From Prosopocoilus inquinatus (lineage: Eukaryota > Arthropoda > Insecta > Coleoptera > Lucanidae), in NCBI GenBank assembly GCA_036172665.1, contig CM069876.1, positions 2,728,001-2,792,000 on the forward strand: DNA of 64,000 bases. The letters run 5' to 3'. This document shows positions 21,906 to 33,147 of this stretch, in pieces (positions within the stretch are counted from its first letter, which is position 1; each line of letters begins with the position of its first letter). A program made the position numbers and the translations under genes. A model generated the notes under the pieces. The model did not search any database, was not told where the DNA came from, and saw only the letters and a program-made list of their open reading frames with translations.

Positions 21906-23832
21906 TATAATATAACTTATACATATTTTCTTATTTTAGTGTTATCAGAAACCAATCAAACTTATGTATGGTTGATAAATGTGTAACTGTAAATAAATAA
22001 TAAATGTACAATTTCCTTACACGTCCAAAGAAAAGAATGCAAGATATTTGTCGTTTTCAGGAAAGATTTGATCCTCAGAGGGTGCCTAAGGGTTCAGTTG
22101 CCGACACATACCAGATTCGCCCCGGGAGTTGGTGATGCTCGTAAATTATCCCGATTCAGCCTTGGCGCCACTCTGGACATGTGTCACTGCATTGGACTAA
22201 TACCCTCATCCACATCTCATGTTACTACATATTGATTACAGAACTGTCCACGTATACTTGGAACATGAAATTTATTACTTATTAAATTCATTAATATGCA
22301 TTATGATCAGTCTAAGATAAACCCATAAATACTTGATTCAAAATAGACATAGTGCTTCGTTTATAATTCATCCGGGAATATTTAATTGATACGTCTAATT
22401 GTTATTAAATTTAACCACCTTCAGAAATTGTCACACGCTACAGGGATAATCCAAAACTAATTAACAACTTCGACCGTGTTTAATTAATTAATTAATTAAT
22501 ACCGAGCGCCGGCATGGTTAGTTATAAAAGCAGATATAAATAGGAGGTTGTTTATTAATTCCCAGTTTTATTTCAAACGTCCAATTAAACGGATAGAATT
22601 AAATTCGACCCGTCTAAAAGTAAATTTACGCCGACACACATATTTAATGTAACCCCTAATTTAAATGCAACGGAATAATGGTTTAATAATTTTTATAGCT
22701 GAGAAAAAAAAACTCTACATGAATATCCATGGAAACGTTAATTTATTCGACTTTGCGGTTCTGGCACAAGTGTCACCATTAAAACGAACCTACCTCTGTC
22801 AAAACACTTAATTATTTATTTAATATGAGCCAGGTGGCGGAAATTTCTATTTTACTATGAATTTATATCCTTCGGAACATTTGAATTTCGCAATAAAAAG
22901 GTGGCGTTTTTATAAACCATGCATGGATTATAATGTATTCCTTCAGCATGAAATTAATTAAGTCCGAGTGAGAGGCCTTAATATTTATTGCATCTGAATG
23001 ACTTAACTATTCCAAACAATTTGTAACGGTGTGTATGGAAGATAGCATCGAGAAGCTGAATATTAAATTTCGTTTTTATTTATTTATTTATTTATTTGTA
23101 AATTAATTCAATAAGTGCTTTTATTATTCTTCGAAAAAGCTGTTCACGTATACGATTCTGAATAAGATTCGCCTATAAAATTTTTCCAATTTTAATGATG
23201 TACAGAGTGCAAGATGAAGAATTTCCTTCTTCCAACGCAATACGTCGTCTTTTTTTATTTAAATGTGTCTGCTCAATACTCCTAATAAACTACTTTGGAA
23301 TTCTAGAAAAAGTTATGTTTTATTTAATTTTATACTTATTCTGCCGTTCGCAGATTAAAAAGAAAACATTGTTTTATGAACAAGTTAACCTCAAGTGAAT
23401 GATTTTCAAATAAATTACTTTAATAGTAAATACATTAAAAAGAAAAAAACAAGTTTCGTAAAGCATGATTTCAGTTCATGCTTCCAGAGTTAGAATACGA
23501 GTTTTCTAATGAATAAGTGCCCTTAACCTAAAGTGACCAGATTTTAATTTTGAGTAAAGCGGGACAACCCCATCCAACCCAACCAACAAAATAACTTTGC
23601 ATTTAAATCGGTGACTCCCAATCTTTTTCTAAGCATAGATGCTTTAAAAGAAAATAAAGTTTCTATCGACCTCTATACCTTCCTTATTTTATACTCAATT
23701 ATTACTACAACCACGTTAGAATAAAAAGTAAAAACAATTACGTAATAAAAGTAATTACATAATAAGGAAAGAAATCAATATTCTACTTACTTTATAATGA
23801 ATTTAATTGTCCGGTACAGGTTGGGTAAAATA

Positions 23833-24297
23833 CAGGGTGATTCAGAATAAGTGTCCGACCCGTTAGGAGCGTATTCCCTGGGGTCATTTAAGTATGAATT
23901 TGCAACAAATAAATTTATCAGAGACATTCCACAAATCAACCTCCTTTGAGTCCAAAATGGAAATTATGATTCATTTCGTCTGCATGAAACCATAAGTTCG
24001 ATGTCCCAAAGAAGGAATTGCGTGTTATGCATTTTTTCCGCAGAAAGCCATAAACAAAAACAATTTAAAGTTTTTGTTTCAAGGTAAACGCTAGTATTTC
24101 CTTCTACTCCGCGACGGATCATTGGCTCTTGTGACGCAATACAGTTTTACCAGTGCCCATCAACCAATTTATATCTGAATCTTCAATGCTTTTTATTTTA
24201 TAAACTATGTATGCTAGACCCTTTATGCATCGAGACTTTTTGTTTTGTTTTTTTCGTGTACTATTAACGGATAGGACACTTATTTTGAATCACCCTG
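23833..24297. mobile_element. TA-flanked MITE (465 bp), CAGGGTGATTC ends
   Basis: CAGGGTGATTCAGAATAAGTG on the left and the inverse of CAGGGTGATTCAAAATAAGTG on the right, both continuing with TCC, with TA on each side (23831-23832, 24298-24299). The inverted repeat is about 24 bp and the interior has no open frame. The end sequence resembles the long-repeat elements at 51961 and 54671. Confidence 0.75.
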
Positions 24298-24599
24298 TAT
24301 TGTTTTGTTATATTGAAGCGAGTCGTATTGACTAATATTGACTAGAGACGCGCTGGTTAGGTAGAGTCAGCCAACTTTCAGCAAAAAAATCACATCATTG
24401 TCCAATTTATCTAACCTTGCTTGCTTTCTCAAAGCGAAATTTCAGCCTGTCAGTGTCAAATTGACAATCAATCAGTCAAATTCAAGTGTTGACGTTAAAC
24501 TGCACTTCCATTCTTCTTTATGATTGGCTGATATACATTTTGCTGAAATATGTCGGAATCAATTAAAAATGCACGCCATTCTGCCAGACTCTAATTAGA

Positions 24600-25450
24600 T
24601 GGTCTCTAATATTGACTTGTGTGAAGCCCCATCTATTATTCCAAAGTGAAAACGAATTTAATCGAAAATTAAAATAAGATTTCGTGTTTATATAATCTTT
24701 TAATACATCAAAAGTATGTGAGATCTATGCACGCAAGAGCATGTAAGAGCCACCCCATCTGTTCTCTGAAAGTGAAAATTATTTTAGTTAGTTTTTATTG
24801 CATGCACGTCAATGTTCTCCTCAAATTCCCTGCGTTTTAACTTTGTGACGATTAGAATACCAAAATTCGCGTTCAAAATAAAAATCAAGGCATGACAGGA
24901 ATTATCGAAACCGCCATCTCTTGACTGAAGGCGAAAACAACTTTATCCAAATTTCCTGTTGACAGTATTTCTTTTTTCCGCTGACGACGTTCTCAGCAAT
25001 ATGCCTGCGTCTTTTAACCTCGCAGCGACTTTCATTTCAAGATTAAATTGATAATCTAAAATTAAGTTGTGAAGAGATCATCCGGAGTGCCATCTCTTGA
25101 TCAATAATGAAAGCTTTTTTTAACATTTCAAATGATACGTTGATTACTTACTCTAACGTTTACTTTCGCCTTTGCAGTACTTTAAGCTAATTGAAACATA
25201 AAAGTAAACGCGTCGTAGCGAATTATTTAGCGCGCCATCTCTATGTACGTTCACTTATCTGCATTTTCTGAAAATGAAAGTTGCCCTAATCGAATTTCAA
25301 AAATGCGATTTCGACTTGATACTCTCAGTAAAACTTTTTTTTAAAGTTATATATTGTAAACGGAATCCAAAGCATGACAGAAAGACGGACATCAATCAGA
25401 GCGCCATCTTTTGGCCAAAAGAGAAAAGCTATTTTAATCGAATAATATTT
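24600..25450. repeat. Diverged tandem repeat, about six units of ~155 bp
   Basis: The block (G)CGCCATCT(CTTG) recurs at 24629, 24755, 24914, 25090, 25235 and 25404, each followed by a GAAA(A/G)-rich stretch such as TGAAAACGAATTTAATCGAA. Several are preceded by GCATGACAG. Spacing is 126, 159, 176, 145 and 169 bp. The units are strongly diverged. The open frame at 25274-25501 lies within it and is taken as chance. Confidence 0.6.
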
Positions 25451-25726
25451 TGTCGCTACGTATTTACACATCTACAGCTTTGTGTTCTATCATTATCTTA
25501 AAAAAATTGAGTATTTTTTACAACTATTGTTTTCAACGGAAATAGAAGGGATTTCAAAGAGTTCGCTGTCCCTACATCATATTTTCTTACTAATTAAAGG
25601 TTCATTTTCATTGATTTAAAGAAAAACACTCGATAAAACTATTAACTAATTTGTTAACAACTTTAATATTAACACTTATTTATTTAATACAAAATAATTT
25701 ATCTTAACATTTAGCCGAGCGATTAA

Positions 25727-25908
25727 GACTGAATTCTCACACTACAGGGCGTCGCAGCGCGTCACGCCGCGTCATTTTGGTTCCTATGTTTTTTTAGTGT
25801 AATTTTCTGACATGAAATGAAGCTGATTGTGAATTGCTTCATTTAAAACCATAATAACTTTTCCAGGCAGCAAAATGATGCGACGCGCTGCCGTGTGAGA
25901 ATTGAGCC
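25727..25908. mobile_element. PIF/Harbinger-type MITE (182 bp)
   Basis: TAA occurs directly on both sides (25724-25726, 25909-25911). Ends are GACTGAATTCTCACAC and (reverse complement) GGCTCAATTCTCACAC, followed on both sides by a GCGTCGC/GCGCGTC-rich block. A 3-bp TWA duplication and short size fit PIF/Harbinger MITEs. No coding capacity. Confidence 0.6.
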
Positions 25909-26279
25909 TAACTTGTTATGAACTCTATTTCGAATTGAATTCGTTTCCCTGGCCATTAATGCTTAAACATCCGCGCTGGTTTTCGAGATTATGCGCTTTT
26001 GCGCAAACTCAGTCTATCTCGTCACGGTGGTCCTTACACCAAAGAATAATCCCGTATTGAAGGAGCTAGTAAAAATTTGCGAAATACGCAATTTTTAATA
26101 TTTCAAGACTTGTACGTTGGCTTAGAGTTCGCAGTCAGAAGCATACAGAGTTTAGTTTTTTACACAACCTATTTAGATGCACTTTCCAAGACGGATGGAT
26201 TCATCCAGCCGCACTCCAAGAGTTGAACACTGTTGTTTATAATAATATTTTTATTATATAAATTTATGAAAGTTGGTGT

Positions 26280-27160
26280 TTCACGAAGGTTTGAATGCGT
26301 AAATTAAACCGATTTGGTTAAAATTAAATTGTTTTTAGAAAACCACTTTTCGATGTCTTGCATGCAACGGTCTCCATGTTCGGTGATAGTCATTAAATTA
26401 TCACCTTTTATCAAAACACAGGTGTCATCTGCATAATTAGAAGTCTTGCAAAAGATATTATTTGTAGCTTGAGGAAGACCATTCATAAAAATAATAATCA
26501 TTAATATTAGCGGGTCTAAGATGCTTCCCTGAGGTACCCCAGACTAATCTCTATTAAACTGGATACTTTTGTTTCTTTTTCATCTTTGAGAACGACCTTC
26601 TGATATCTCTGAGAGAGATAAGATTTTACCGAGTTAAACGCCAGCCGACGCATGCCGTAATGTTCTAATTTGTTAAATATATATATCGTGATTCAAAATA
26701 TGGAAGGTTTTGGTTAAGTCCAAAAATAGTCCACATGTCAAATTTCTTTGTTCCCAGTTATGTGATATGTCAGTTGTAAAGTCAAATAAGGTGGTTTCAA
26801 TGTTTTTGCCTTTAAGTAAGTCATGTTGATTGACATTCCACAAATTGGACCGAGTGATGAAGTTGTAAATTACACGTTCGAAAATGTTAGCGAAGTTTGA
26901 GAGAAGACTGATTGGTCCAAAGTTAGACGCATCCGCAGGATTTCCTTTTTTCGGGATTGGTTTTATGAGAGCAATTTTGATTCTGTCAAGAAATCTCCAG
27001 ATTCTAAAGACTAATTAATAATTAGCGACTCAATAAACCCTCCAGTAAATCTTTTTAGCAAAAACACTGGTATGTTGTTAATCCCGGAGCTTTCTTTTAT
27101 CTTTGAAATTATTCACAATTTTAAGTATCTCCTCTTCCATAACGGAATAAAGAAACAAAA
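26280..27160 (-). pseudogene. LINE reverse-transcriptase fragment (Jockey/CR1-like)
   Basis: Read on the minus strand through several frame changes, typical non-LTR reverse-transcriptase blocks appear in order: MEEEILKIVNNFK; the NPAD/ASNFGPISLLSNFANIFERV block; a catalytic block CGLFLDLTKTFHILNHD; YGMRR...VKSYLSQRYQKV; GVPQGSILDPL; and the second catalytic box SNYADDTCVLIKGDN. The gaps and stops show it is dead. It continues a single LINE insertion whose endonuclease part lies at 28113-28620, the two being pushed apart by the hAT-like insertion 27475-28112. Jockey/CR1 is inferred from the motif style only. Confidence 0.75.
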
Positions 27161-27621
27161 GAGTTTGCGCAAATGAACAGTTACGGTATAACTGCATCGT
27201 TACAAATTATACAAGGTAGTTAATATTTTAAAAGGAAAGGGAAAAACACAAAATTTGAAAAATGTACGCTTAAATTTAGGTAATATTTGAATACGGTGAT
27301 TCTCCTGTTCGTTTTCAACCAGTAATTGCATTTTAAATTTTATAACGTTTGCGTTTATAACGTAACGATATATTTGGGCAAACTCTATACAGTGTTCTGT
27401 TATTGTTTCGTATTAACTCTTGGATACTTGCAATAAAGTGACCGTTGAAATCATCAGCAGATATTTCCATAGTAAGGGTTCCCAAACTGTAGAGCGTTTC
27501 CCAAACTGTAGGGCGTGCCCCCCTAGGGAGGCGCGTAAGTCTTCAAAGGGGGGGGGGAGCACAGGAATAAATAAAAAAAATATCATATTATTTTTTACAA
27601 TTACAATTTTATATTTACATA

Positions 27622-27829
27622 CAGTCGCGAGCAATAAATTTTGGTCGTCATAATTGTCAAAAGTTGTCACCGAACTTGCATTTTATTAAAAGTAAGGTGA
27701 TTCTTAATTTTTAATGGTAGGAATAGTCTCTCAAATATTTAATTTATTTATTATGATAATTTCTTATTTCTGGAATTAAAATTGACGTTTTGCTTGACAG
27801 TGACCACCAAAATTTAATACTCGCGGCTG
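27622..27829. mobile_element. TA-flanked MITE nested in the hAT-like element
   Basis: Ends CAGTCGCGAGCAATAAATTT and (reverse complement) CAGCCGCGAGTATTAAATTT, continuing TGG on both sides, with TA outside (27620-27621, 27830-27831). It is 208 bp with no coding capacity. It is the innermost layer of a three-deep nest. Confidence 0.75.
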
Positions 27830-28027
27830 TACATATACCCTGAGTTCTTTTTTACTTTGAACGTACGTACAATGTAAATATTCCCATGTTTAGTTTTAGA
27901 AAAAACGCGTCAATACATTGGAGGATATGCAAGTCAGTTATTAAATGTAATGTGAGTCTCAAATATTTAAAAAATACTATGAAAACATTTAACCAGCGTC
28001 AGTCTTCAAGTTCAAGGTTCGTGGGTT

Positions 28028-28055
28028 GGGGGGGGGGGGGGGGGCGGGGAGGGGG
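28028..28055 (+). repeat. Poly-G tract
   Basis: A run of 17 or more G followed by CGGGGAGGGGG. A shorter G-run lies at 27547. Such tracts can form G-quadruplexes and are prone to sequencing error, so the exact length is uncertain. Confidence 0.85.
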
Positions 28056-28112
28056 TGAATCATAACACAGCTCAAAACGGCGTCGCCGAACCTAAAAGTT
28101 TGGGAAACGCTG

Positions 28113-28620
28113 TTCTAAAGAGTTTTTCCGACAACAATTAGATACTGCAGCCCACATAGTTTTGGATTTGTTGTCGGAAATAAGATGATTCCTGAAGTCA
28201 ATGATTCTATCTTCACTATAATTACTTTGCCATATTTTTAATGGAGCAGCTTTCGTTTTCTTATTTCTGTAAAACTTGTTACTTGCGCACTATGATCAGA
28301 TAAATGGGTTGGTATAACATTGGTTTCGAAACTTTCCAAATCTGTTATGATGTTATCGAGGCAAGTTTTACGGATTAGAGTTACCCGGATGGGAGTGGTT
28401 ATCCGTTTATCGCAAGCTATAGATTATAAGATTTCAGTAACAGAGTGAATTCCTCCAAAACATTGGATTCGACCAGAGAATTGATGATAAAAGATGTCCA
28501 ATTTACCACTGGGAGGTCTATAAATTATGACTATAGTGATTTATTTTTGAACTCGACTTCTGGACCACAATTCAAGAATTCACTTCTACTGAAAGCAGAT
28601 GACAGAGGAAAATTTTAGAT
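28113..28620 (-). pseudogene. LINE endonuclease fragment
   Basis: On the minus strand VIIYRPPSGKLDIF matches the YRPP block of apurinic-type endonucleases in non-LTR elements. About 60 codons later VIPTHLSDHSAQVT matches the SDH block near their C-terminal end. Stops and frame changes occur between them. It joins the RT fragment at 26280-27160 once the hAT-like insertion is removed, which gives the expected endonuclease-then-RT order on the minus strand. Confidence 0.7.
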
Positions 28621-28899
28621 GGAAATAAGTGACAGTTAACCAATGCTCGCTTAAGCACAAAATTTTGACAGACTTTAAGGAATTAAGAAACACGTTTAGT
28701 TCATTGATGCTCATTGATAAACAATGGACATTTTGGTGTATTAACTACACTAACGTTGTAGGAGAGGATTCAATTGTCAAATTGGGCGCTTCTTCATCTG
28801 GAGGCGATATAAAAAAACGGTTATATTTGACTCCGATTGGCCACAAGGAAGGAGATAGTTTGGGAGTGAGCTTGCGTTACTGAACTCTTGAAGGAAGAA

Positions 28900-29187
28900 T
28901 ATTCATCGGGTCTTTTTGAAACGTTTCTCATATTTTGCATTTTGCAAATTTTTATTAACGAGATATGCCTCTAAGTTTTCCACCGTCGTGGCTACTTCAG
29001 AACCAAAGAAATGGAAATGCTCGAATCTTGATGCTCGGCGGATCGATAAATTTTCAGCAGTAACCGAGACAGCTATATTTTATTTCTTGTTATTTGTTGC
29101 TTTATTTCTTTTGTTGGCCACCAGCGTGAAGTCGTCATTGTCCTTTCTTTTTCATGTAGCTTTTCATTTAGGATGCAAAGTATTGTA
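28900..29187 (-). pseudogene. Possible LINE ORF1 C-terminal fragment
   Basis: The minus strand reads NLSIRRASRFEHFHFFGSEV and continues ATTVENLEAYLVNKNL, which has the hydrophobic pattern of the RRM-like C-terminal domain of ORF1 proteins (xxFGLxxxTTxEDLxxYL). A lysine-rich segment (MKKKDNDDFTLVANKRNK) precedes it. It lies upstream of the endonuclease fragment in the same orientation, as expected for ORF1. The likeness is weak, and the sequence is cut off by the mariner-type element at 29188. Confidence 0.4.
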
Positions 29188-30527
29188 CCGTGCCTTCAAT
29201 TGAATTCCTCATTAAAGTAAGCTGTGATTTTTTTATGAAGTTGGCGATACAATTCTAGAGAAAACAGTTGTCATTAACTGTCAGTACTGATCATAACATC
29301 AAACAAAAACACAACATTAAAGTTTAAAGTAGATGTTCAAAGTGCTCTCCTTCAGCTTGAATACATAAGCGTACTCTGCGTTTCATGTTTTCAAACCCGT
29401 TTGCTAAGTGTTCGGGGGTTATGTTAGCACACACATCTGTAATGCCCGCACGAAGTTCTTCGATTGTGTGACGCGTAGTTCTAAAAACTGTGTTTTTCAT
29501 GTGCGGATAAATGAAGTAATCCATAATTGTGAGATCCGAAGACCTTGCAGGAAAATTCACAATCCGATTATCGAAAAACTGCTGCAGAAAGTCATTGTTT
29601 GATGAGCTGTGTGGGCAGTAGCATTGTCTTGCTGAAAAAAACCTTCTGTAAGTTCATCATCATGTAGTTGATTAATGAAAGGTTCTAATAACTCATTTCG
29701 GTATCTTTCAGCAGTTACTGAGTCGTTAAAAAATATTTGTCCGATGATACGCCTTCTTGACACTGCTAGCCAAACACCAATTTTTAATGAATGTAATGGA
29801 GTTTCCACAAATTCATGAGGATTTTCTACTGACCATTTTCTCATATTCTGTGTATTTAAATACCCTGAGAGATGAAACCAGGCCTCATCGGAAAAGAAAC
29901 ACTTGTCAAGAATGTCGTCGTTGTTTAAGATGTCAAGAAACCACTGACAATATTCTGTTCTTCTGTGAAAATCTACTGGCCTGAGTTCGTTGACTACTTG
30001 AATCTTATATGGATAAAGCTTTAAGTCTTTTTTAAGAATAGTGTGACATGTTCCCACTGATAGCTGAACTTCTTGTGAAAGTTTCGCAATAGATTTCTTG
30101 GGAGAGTGTTCCATTCGATCCCGAACATCTTCACTGCAGACTGCAGTCCTTTTCGTAGCTGCTCCGCTCCCTGTTTTGCGACCAAGTGATCCGGTTTCAC
30201 GAAATTTAAGAACACAAGCATGGATATGTTTAACTAGCTGTTCATAAGTAATAGCAAAATTAGGAAACTGCTGTCGAAACTTCTGTACACACTGATTAAT
30301 TGAATAAACTAACTGTCCATTTTCTATTCTACCGGTTTGAAAATAACTTTCAACAATAAATATTTTCTGCTGTAATTCTTACATTTTGAATTAATTGAAA
30401 ATACAAAGTGTCAATTTGACATTTGTTTAATTAAATAATTGAACAGCTATCAGTGCTGCAAATGTTAGGAGAAAAAAAACAGTGAAATCATAGCCTAGTT
30501 TAATGAGGAATTCAATTGAAGGCACGG
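29188..30527 (-). mobile_element. Mariner-type element, 1.34 kb
   Basis: Terminal inverted repeats begin CCGTGCCTTCAATTGAATTC and continue CTCATTAAA on both sides, about 40 bp in all with few differences. TA flanks both ends (29186-29187, 30528-30529). It encodes one transposase on the minus strand with two disabling changes. It is inserted at the end of the recognisable LINE sequence, so it is younger than the LINE. Confidence 0.8.
29324..30384 (-). pseudogene. Mariner/IS630-type transposase, nearly complete
   Basis: About 354 codons on the minus strand. The N-terminus has two helix-turn-helix-like parts (QQKIFIVESYFQTGRIENGQ and HIHACVLKFRETGSLGRKTG), then EHSPKKSIAKLSQEVQLSVG. Catalytic blocks follow: CFFSDEAWFHLSGY (first D), GFFQQDNATAHTA (second D), and NFPARSSDLTIMDYF (third D, where relatives have SPDLTPLDFF). 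It ends IQAEGEHFEHLL. The presumed ATG at 30384 is followed at once by TAA, and one base is lost at about 29596 between QTMTF and LQQFF. The enzyme would cut and paste the element at TA sites, but this copy cannot make a full product. The N-terminal part resembles the fragment at 45842-46122. Confidence 0.8.
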
Positions 30528-30529
30528 TA

Positions 30530-32507
30530 TAAATTATATAGTGGTAAAAATCGCCTCGCAAAATATGATGACAAGAAATGCGAGAGGATGGAATAGGATT
30601 CGAAAGAGCTAAGAAAACCGTTTCCACAAGATGCCATTCAAGAAAAAAGGTGTATATAACTTCACTTTTGCAGGAACTCTTTTGTAGTAAACTTCGTAGT
30701 AGTATTTGTAAACTATATGCTGTATGAACAGATAAAATAGCGACATCTTACTATCGCTTTTTCACCTGACATTGCAGTAGGATAGACAAATTGAAGCGGG
30801 ATTTGCTCCTAATAAGTCCCCCATGCTGTATGTACGAACCTAAATTACATATTTTTATTTATTCTTTTATATAACTGAAAGTTTACTTTTAGAATTAAAC
30901 ATTATTTGAAGAAAGAAGAGACAAATTAAAGTGATTCGTAAATTTTACGAAAGTTTAATCTTAAGTAGTATAAAAATACTTAACGTTCTAGAGTTAGAAG
31001 GCCTTACAACATGTACTTTACCATTTTTATTCTCAGATAAAAAAAACGTATTTTATATTCCAAATGTAGGCAAATTCTGCATTGCTTTTTAAAAGGTTGG
31101 TGAGACTGGTTCACGCTTAAAATTACAAGATAAATTTTTTACTACCTTAATGCTTTATAATGTAGTCAATTATAGCACCAAAATAGAAAAAATAAATTAT
31201 AATTCGACCAAATACTTTTCGAAGGTATATATTTCGCTTAGAATTTCAATGCAGGTTTAAAGAGTATTTGCAACAGAGCAACACTATGCTTGCAGCACAT
31301 ACATACTTTGTACTATCATAATAACGTATCTAGATCGTTAAGTCATTCGAACGAGTTTAGAAACGGAACCATGTCAACATTACGCGTATTTCCTTTTTTC
31401 CATAATAATATCTGATGTAAAATAAATGAGCATGTAAGAGTACACGTAGCACATGTAGTTAATTAGGCATGCGATATTAATCTCCTTCTCGACTAATATT
31501 CAAGAGAAATATAGAGTGACAAAATCTGTCAACCAATTTTCGGTTGCCTGCGTTGGAGCAGGTGCTCGCCATTCTGTCACGAACGATTAGAAGCATCCGT
31601 TACGAATATTTTTAGAAAAAAGGCGAAACTCAAAACAGTGTCATAGTTCACGTGAAATTTTAAATAACCAAAATATAAAAGAAGTATAGTAATTTGCAGA
31701 ACAAAAGGTATTAAAGATGGACTCCAGATAAACTTGAACCGACACCTGCGATTCTTTTAATTACGTCTTTCTTAATGAGAAGCAACAAATTAAATCTAAT
31801 TAATTGTGTTATAAATGGTGTTGTAGACCAACTGTAAAAGACGGCTAGGAACGGATGTAGTAAATTACTTTTTATTTAATGTTTTGATTGGTTGAAAATT
31901 TGTTGTTAGTTCTTAGTAATTAAATCGTACTGTTCGTAGTGTTACTATACATTTTTACGCTGGTGAAAATAACAACACCGGCCCGTGTTATTTGCGATCG
32001 ACAATTTTGTGTGAACATGTAAGAATTTTCACACTAAATCCGTGTTAATTTTTACACTGGACCGCATATCACGCCGTTTTTCAACATTGAAAACTAAACA
32101 GAAAACTATCTGCATCAGTAGAAAATACAATAATAGACATAGGAAATAAAAGAAAAACTAGTAGTGAGGTATGTACAAAGAACGTGAAGAGAAAACAAAA
32201 AGTTACGTTGCTAAAACTGAAACAGAAAAGGAGTTTTTTCAACTAAAGAAATATAATTTACGGAACGAGAATACGTATGTAAGAAAAATAAACAGAAATA
32301 TTTAGATCTTGAATGAATAATATGAGTAATAGGTTACTAAAGTTACGGTTACTTGCCACAGAAAAAAGTTCGAGTTATAAAGACTTACGATTAGTTGTTT
32401 ATCGTGAAAAAATTAAAAACAAAAATCAGAAATTTTGTGTTTTTTCCATATTTTCAAAACTATTCAGCACGAAAATGCGCAACTTTGCCCTAATTCAACC
32501 AACTTCG
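30530..32507. other. No recognised gene
   Basis: AT-rich sequence without family-like open frames. The 66-codon frame at 30427-30627 straddles the end of the mariner-type element and is chance. Confidence 0.55.
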
Positions 32508-32509
32508 TA

Positions 32510-33145
32510 GGGTCAAGTGGTGTAAAAATGAGACACTTTTTAGAACTTTCATTTTTTTAATGCGTTAAAGTCCTTTTCAACGGAATTAAGGAAATTTTTG
32601 TAAGAGGTAAATGATGATGAACAAACTATGGACAACTTAAAAACATACAAAAAATACCTTTAAAAAGGTAAAAATAAATAATAACTGTGTCTCATATTTA
32701 ACCCCGAAAAAGTCTAAAAATGAGACAAGCCAGGTTAAATATCATAAAATGCATGTATTAAGGGCCGATTGCTCAGTCACAGTTTAACGTTAATCACCAG
32801 TTAGCTTCCATCTGTTCGTATGTAAAAAAAAAAAAACTGAAGATTAAAGTGGAACTGTGACTGAGAAATCCGGTCTAACAGTCATGGGCGGCCTCTAGAC
32901 CAATAATGAGACTTTAAGGGTAAAAATTTATTTAATAGAAAAATACATACAACGAATTAACACGATAAGTAAAATGATGCTGTCTTGGATAGAAACATTT
33001 ATTAACTGCAAGCTAATAAATAAATAATAAAGTATTTATAATAAGAAAACTATCGGCATATCGGATTATATTATTTTACTAATTTTATTTGTTGTCTCAT
33101 TTTTCACCTGCATTTTGCGTGTCTCATTTTTACACCACTTGACCC
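32510..33145. mobile_element. TA-flanked foldback element (636 bp)
   Basis: Ends GGGTCAAGTGGTGTAAAAAT and its exact inverse (28-bp repeat including GAGACAC), with TA on both sides (32508-32509, 33146-33147). The block AAAAATGAGAC recurs inside near 32716 and its inverse near 32692, suggesting internal rearrangement. A Harbinger-type MITE is nested at 32762-32875. No open frame. Confidence 0.75.
32762..32875. mobile_element. PIF/Harbinger-type MITE nested in a foldback element
   Basis: TAA lies on both sides (32759-32761, 32876-32878). Ends are GGGCCGATTGCTCAGTCAC and (reverse complement) GACCGGATTTCTCAGTCAC. The arms share AGTTTAAC/AGTTCCAC and contain an A-run, and the 114-bp unit folds on itself. 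It belongs to the same group as the copy at 12743. Confidence 0.7.
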
Positions 33146-33147
33146 TA

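Larger units (their letters stand above)
20887..23832. other. No recognised gene; one possible foldback element
   Basis: Pyrimidine-rich sequence near 21.0-21.4 kb carries chance open frames. A possible TA-flanked element with CAGGATAG/CAGGGTGA ends spans 21481-21905. A block at 22063-22090 reads ERFDPQR after a CAG acceptor-like site, faintly P450-like, but the following residues do not fit. The rest is AT-rich with (TTAA)n near 22480 and (TTTA)n near 23075. Confidence 0.5.
27475..28112. mobile_element. hAT-like element inserted in the LINE
   Basis: The ends TAAGGGTTCCCAAACTG and (reverse complement of the right) CAGCGTTTCCCAAACTT resemble the common hAT end CAGNGGTTCCCAAACT. Candidate 8-bp target duplications TTCCATAG (27467-27474) and TTCTAAAG (28113-28120) agree at 6 of 8 positions. 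The left end has a second TTCCCAAACTG copy. The element contains two G-runs and is itself interrupted by a 208-bp MITE. It separates the RT and endonuclease parts of one LINE. Confidence 0.6.

Noticed and set aside
22063..22200. Possible P450 exon (ERFDPQR after a CAG)
   Set aside because: Only seven residues fit, and the expected heme-loop sequence does not follow.
24600..25450. CRISPR-like array
   Set aside because: Repeat spacing is irregular (126-176 bp), units are diverged and the sequence is eukaryotic.
28629..29203. Two plus-strand frames of 84 and 95 codons
   Set aside because: They are antisense to LINE endonuclease and ORF1-like sequence on the minus strand.
30427..30627. 66-codon hydrophobic minus-strand frame
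   Set aside because: It straddles the right end of the mariner-type element, with half in the inverted repeat and half in the flank.
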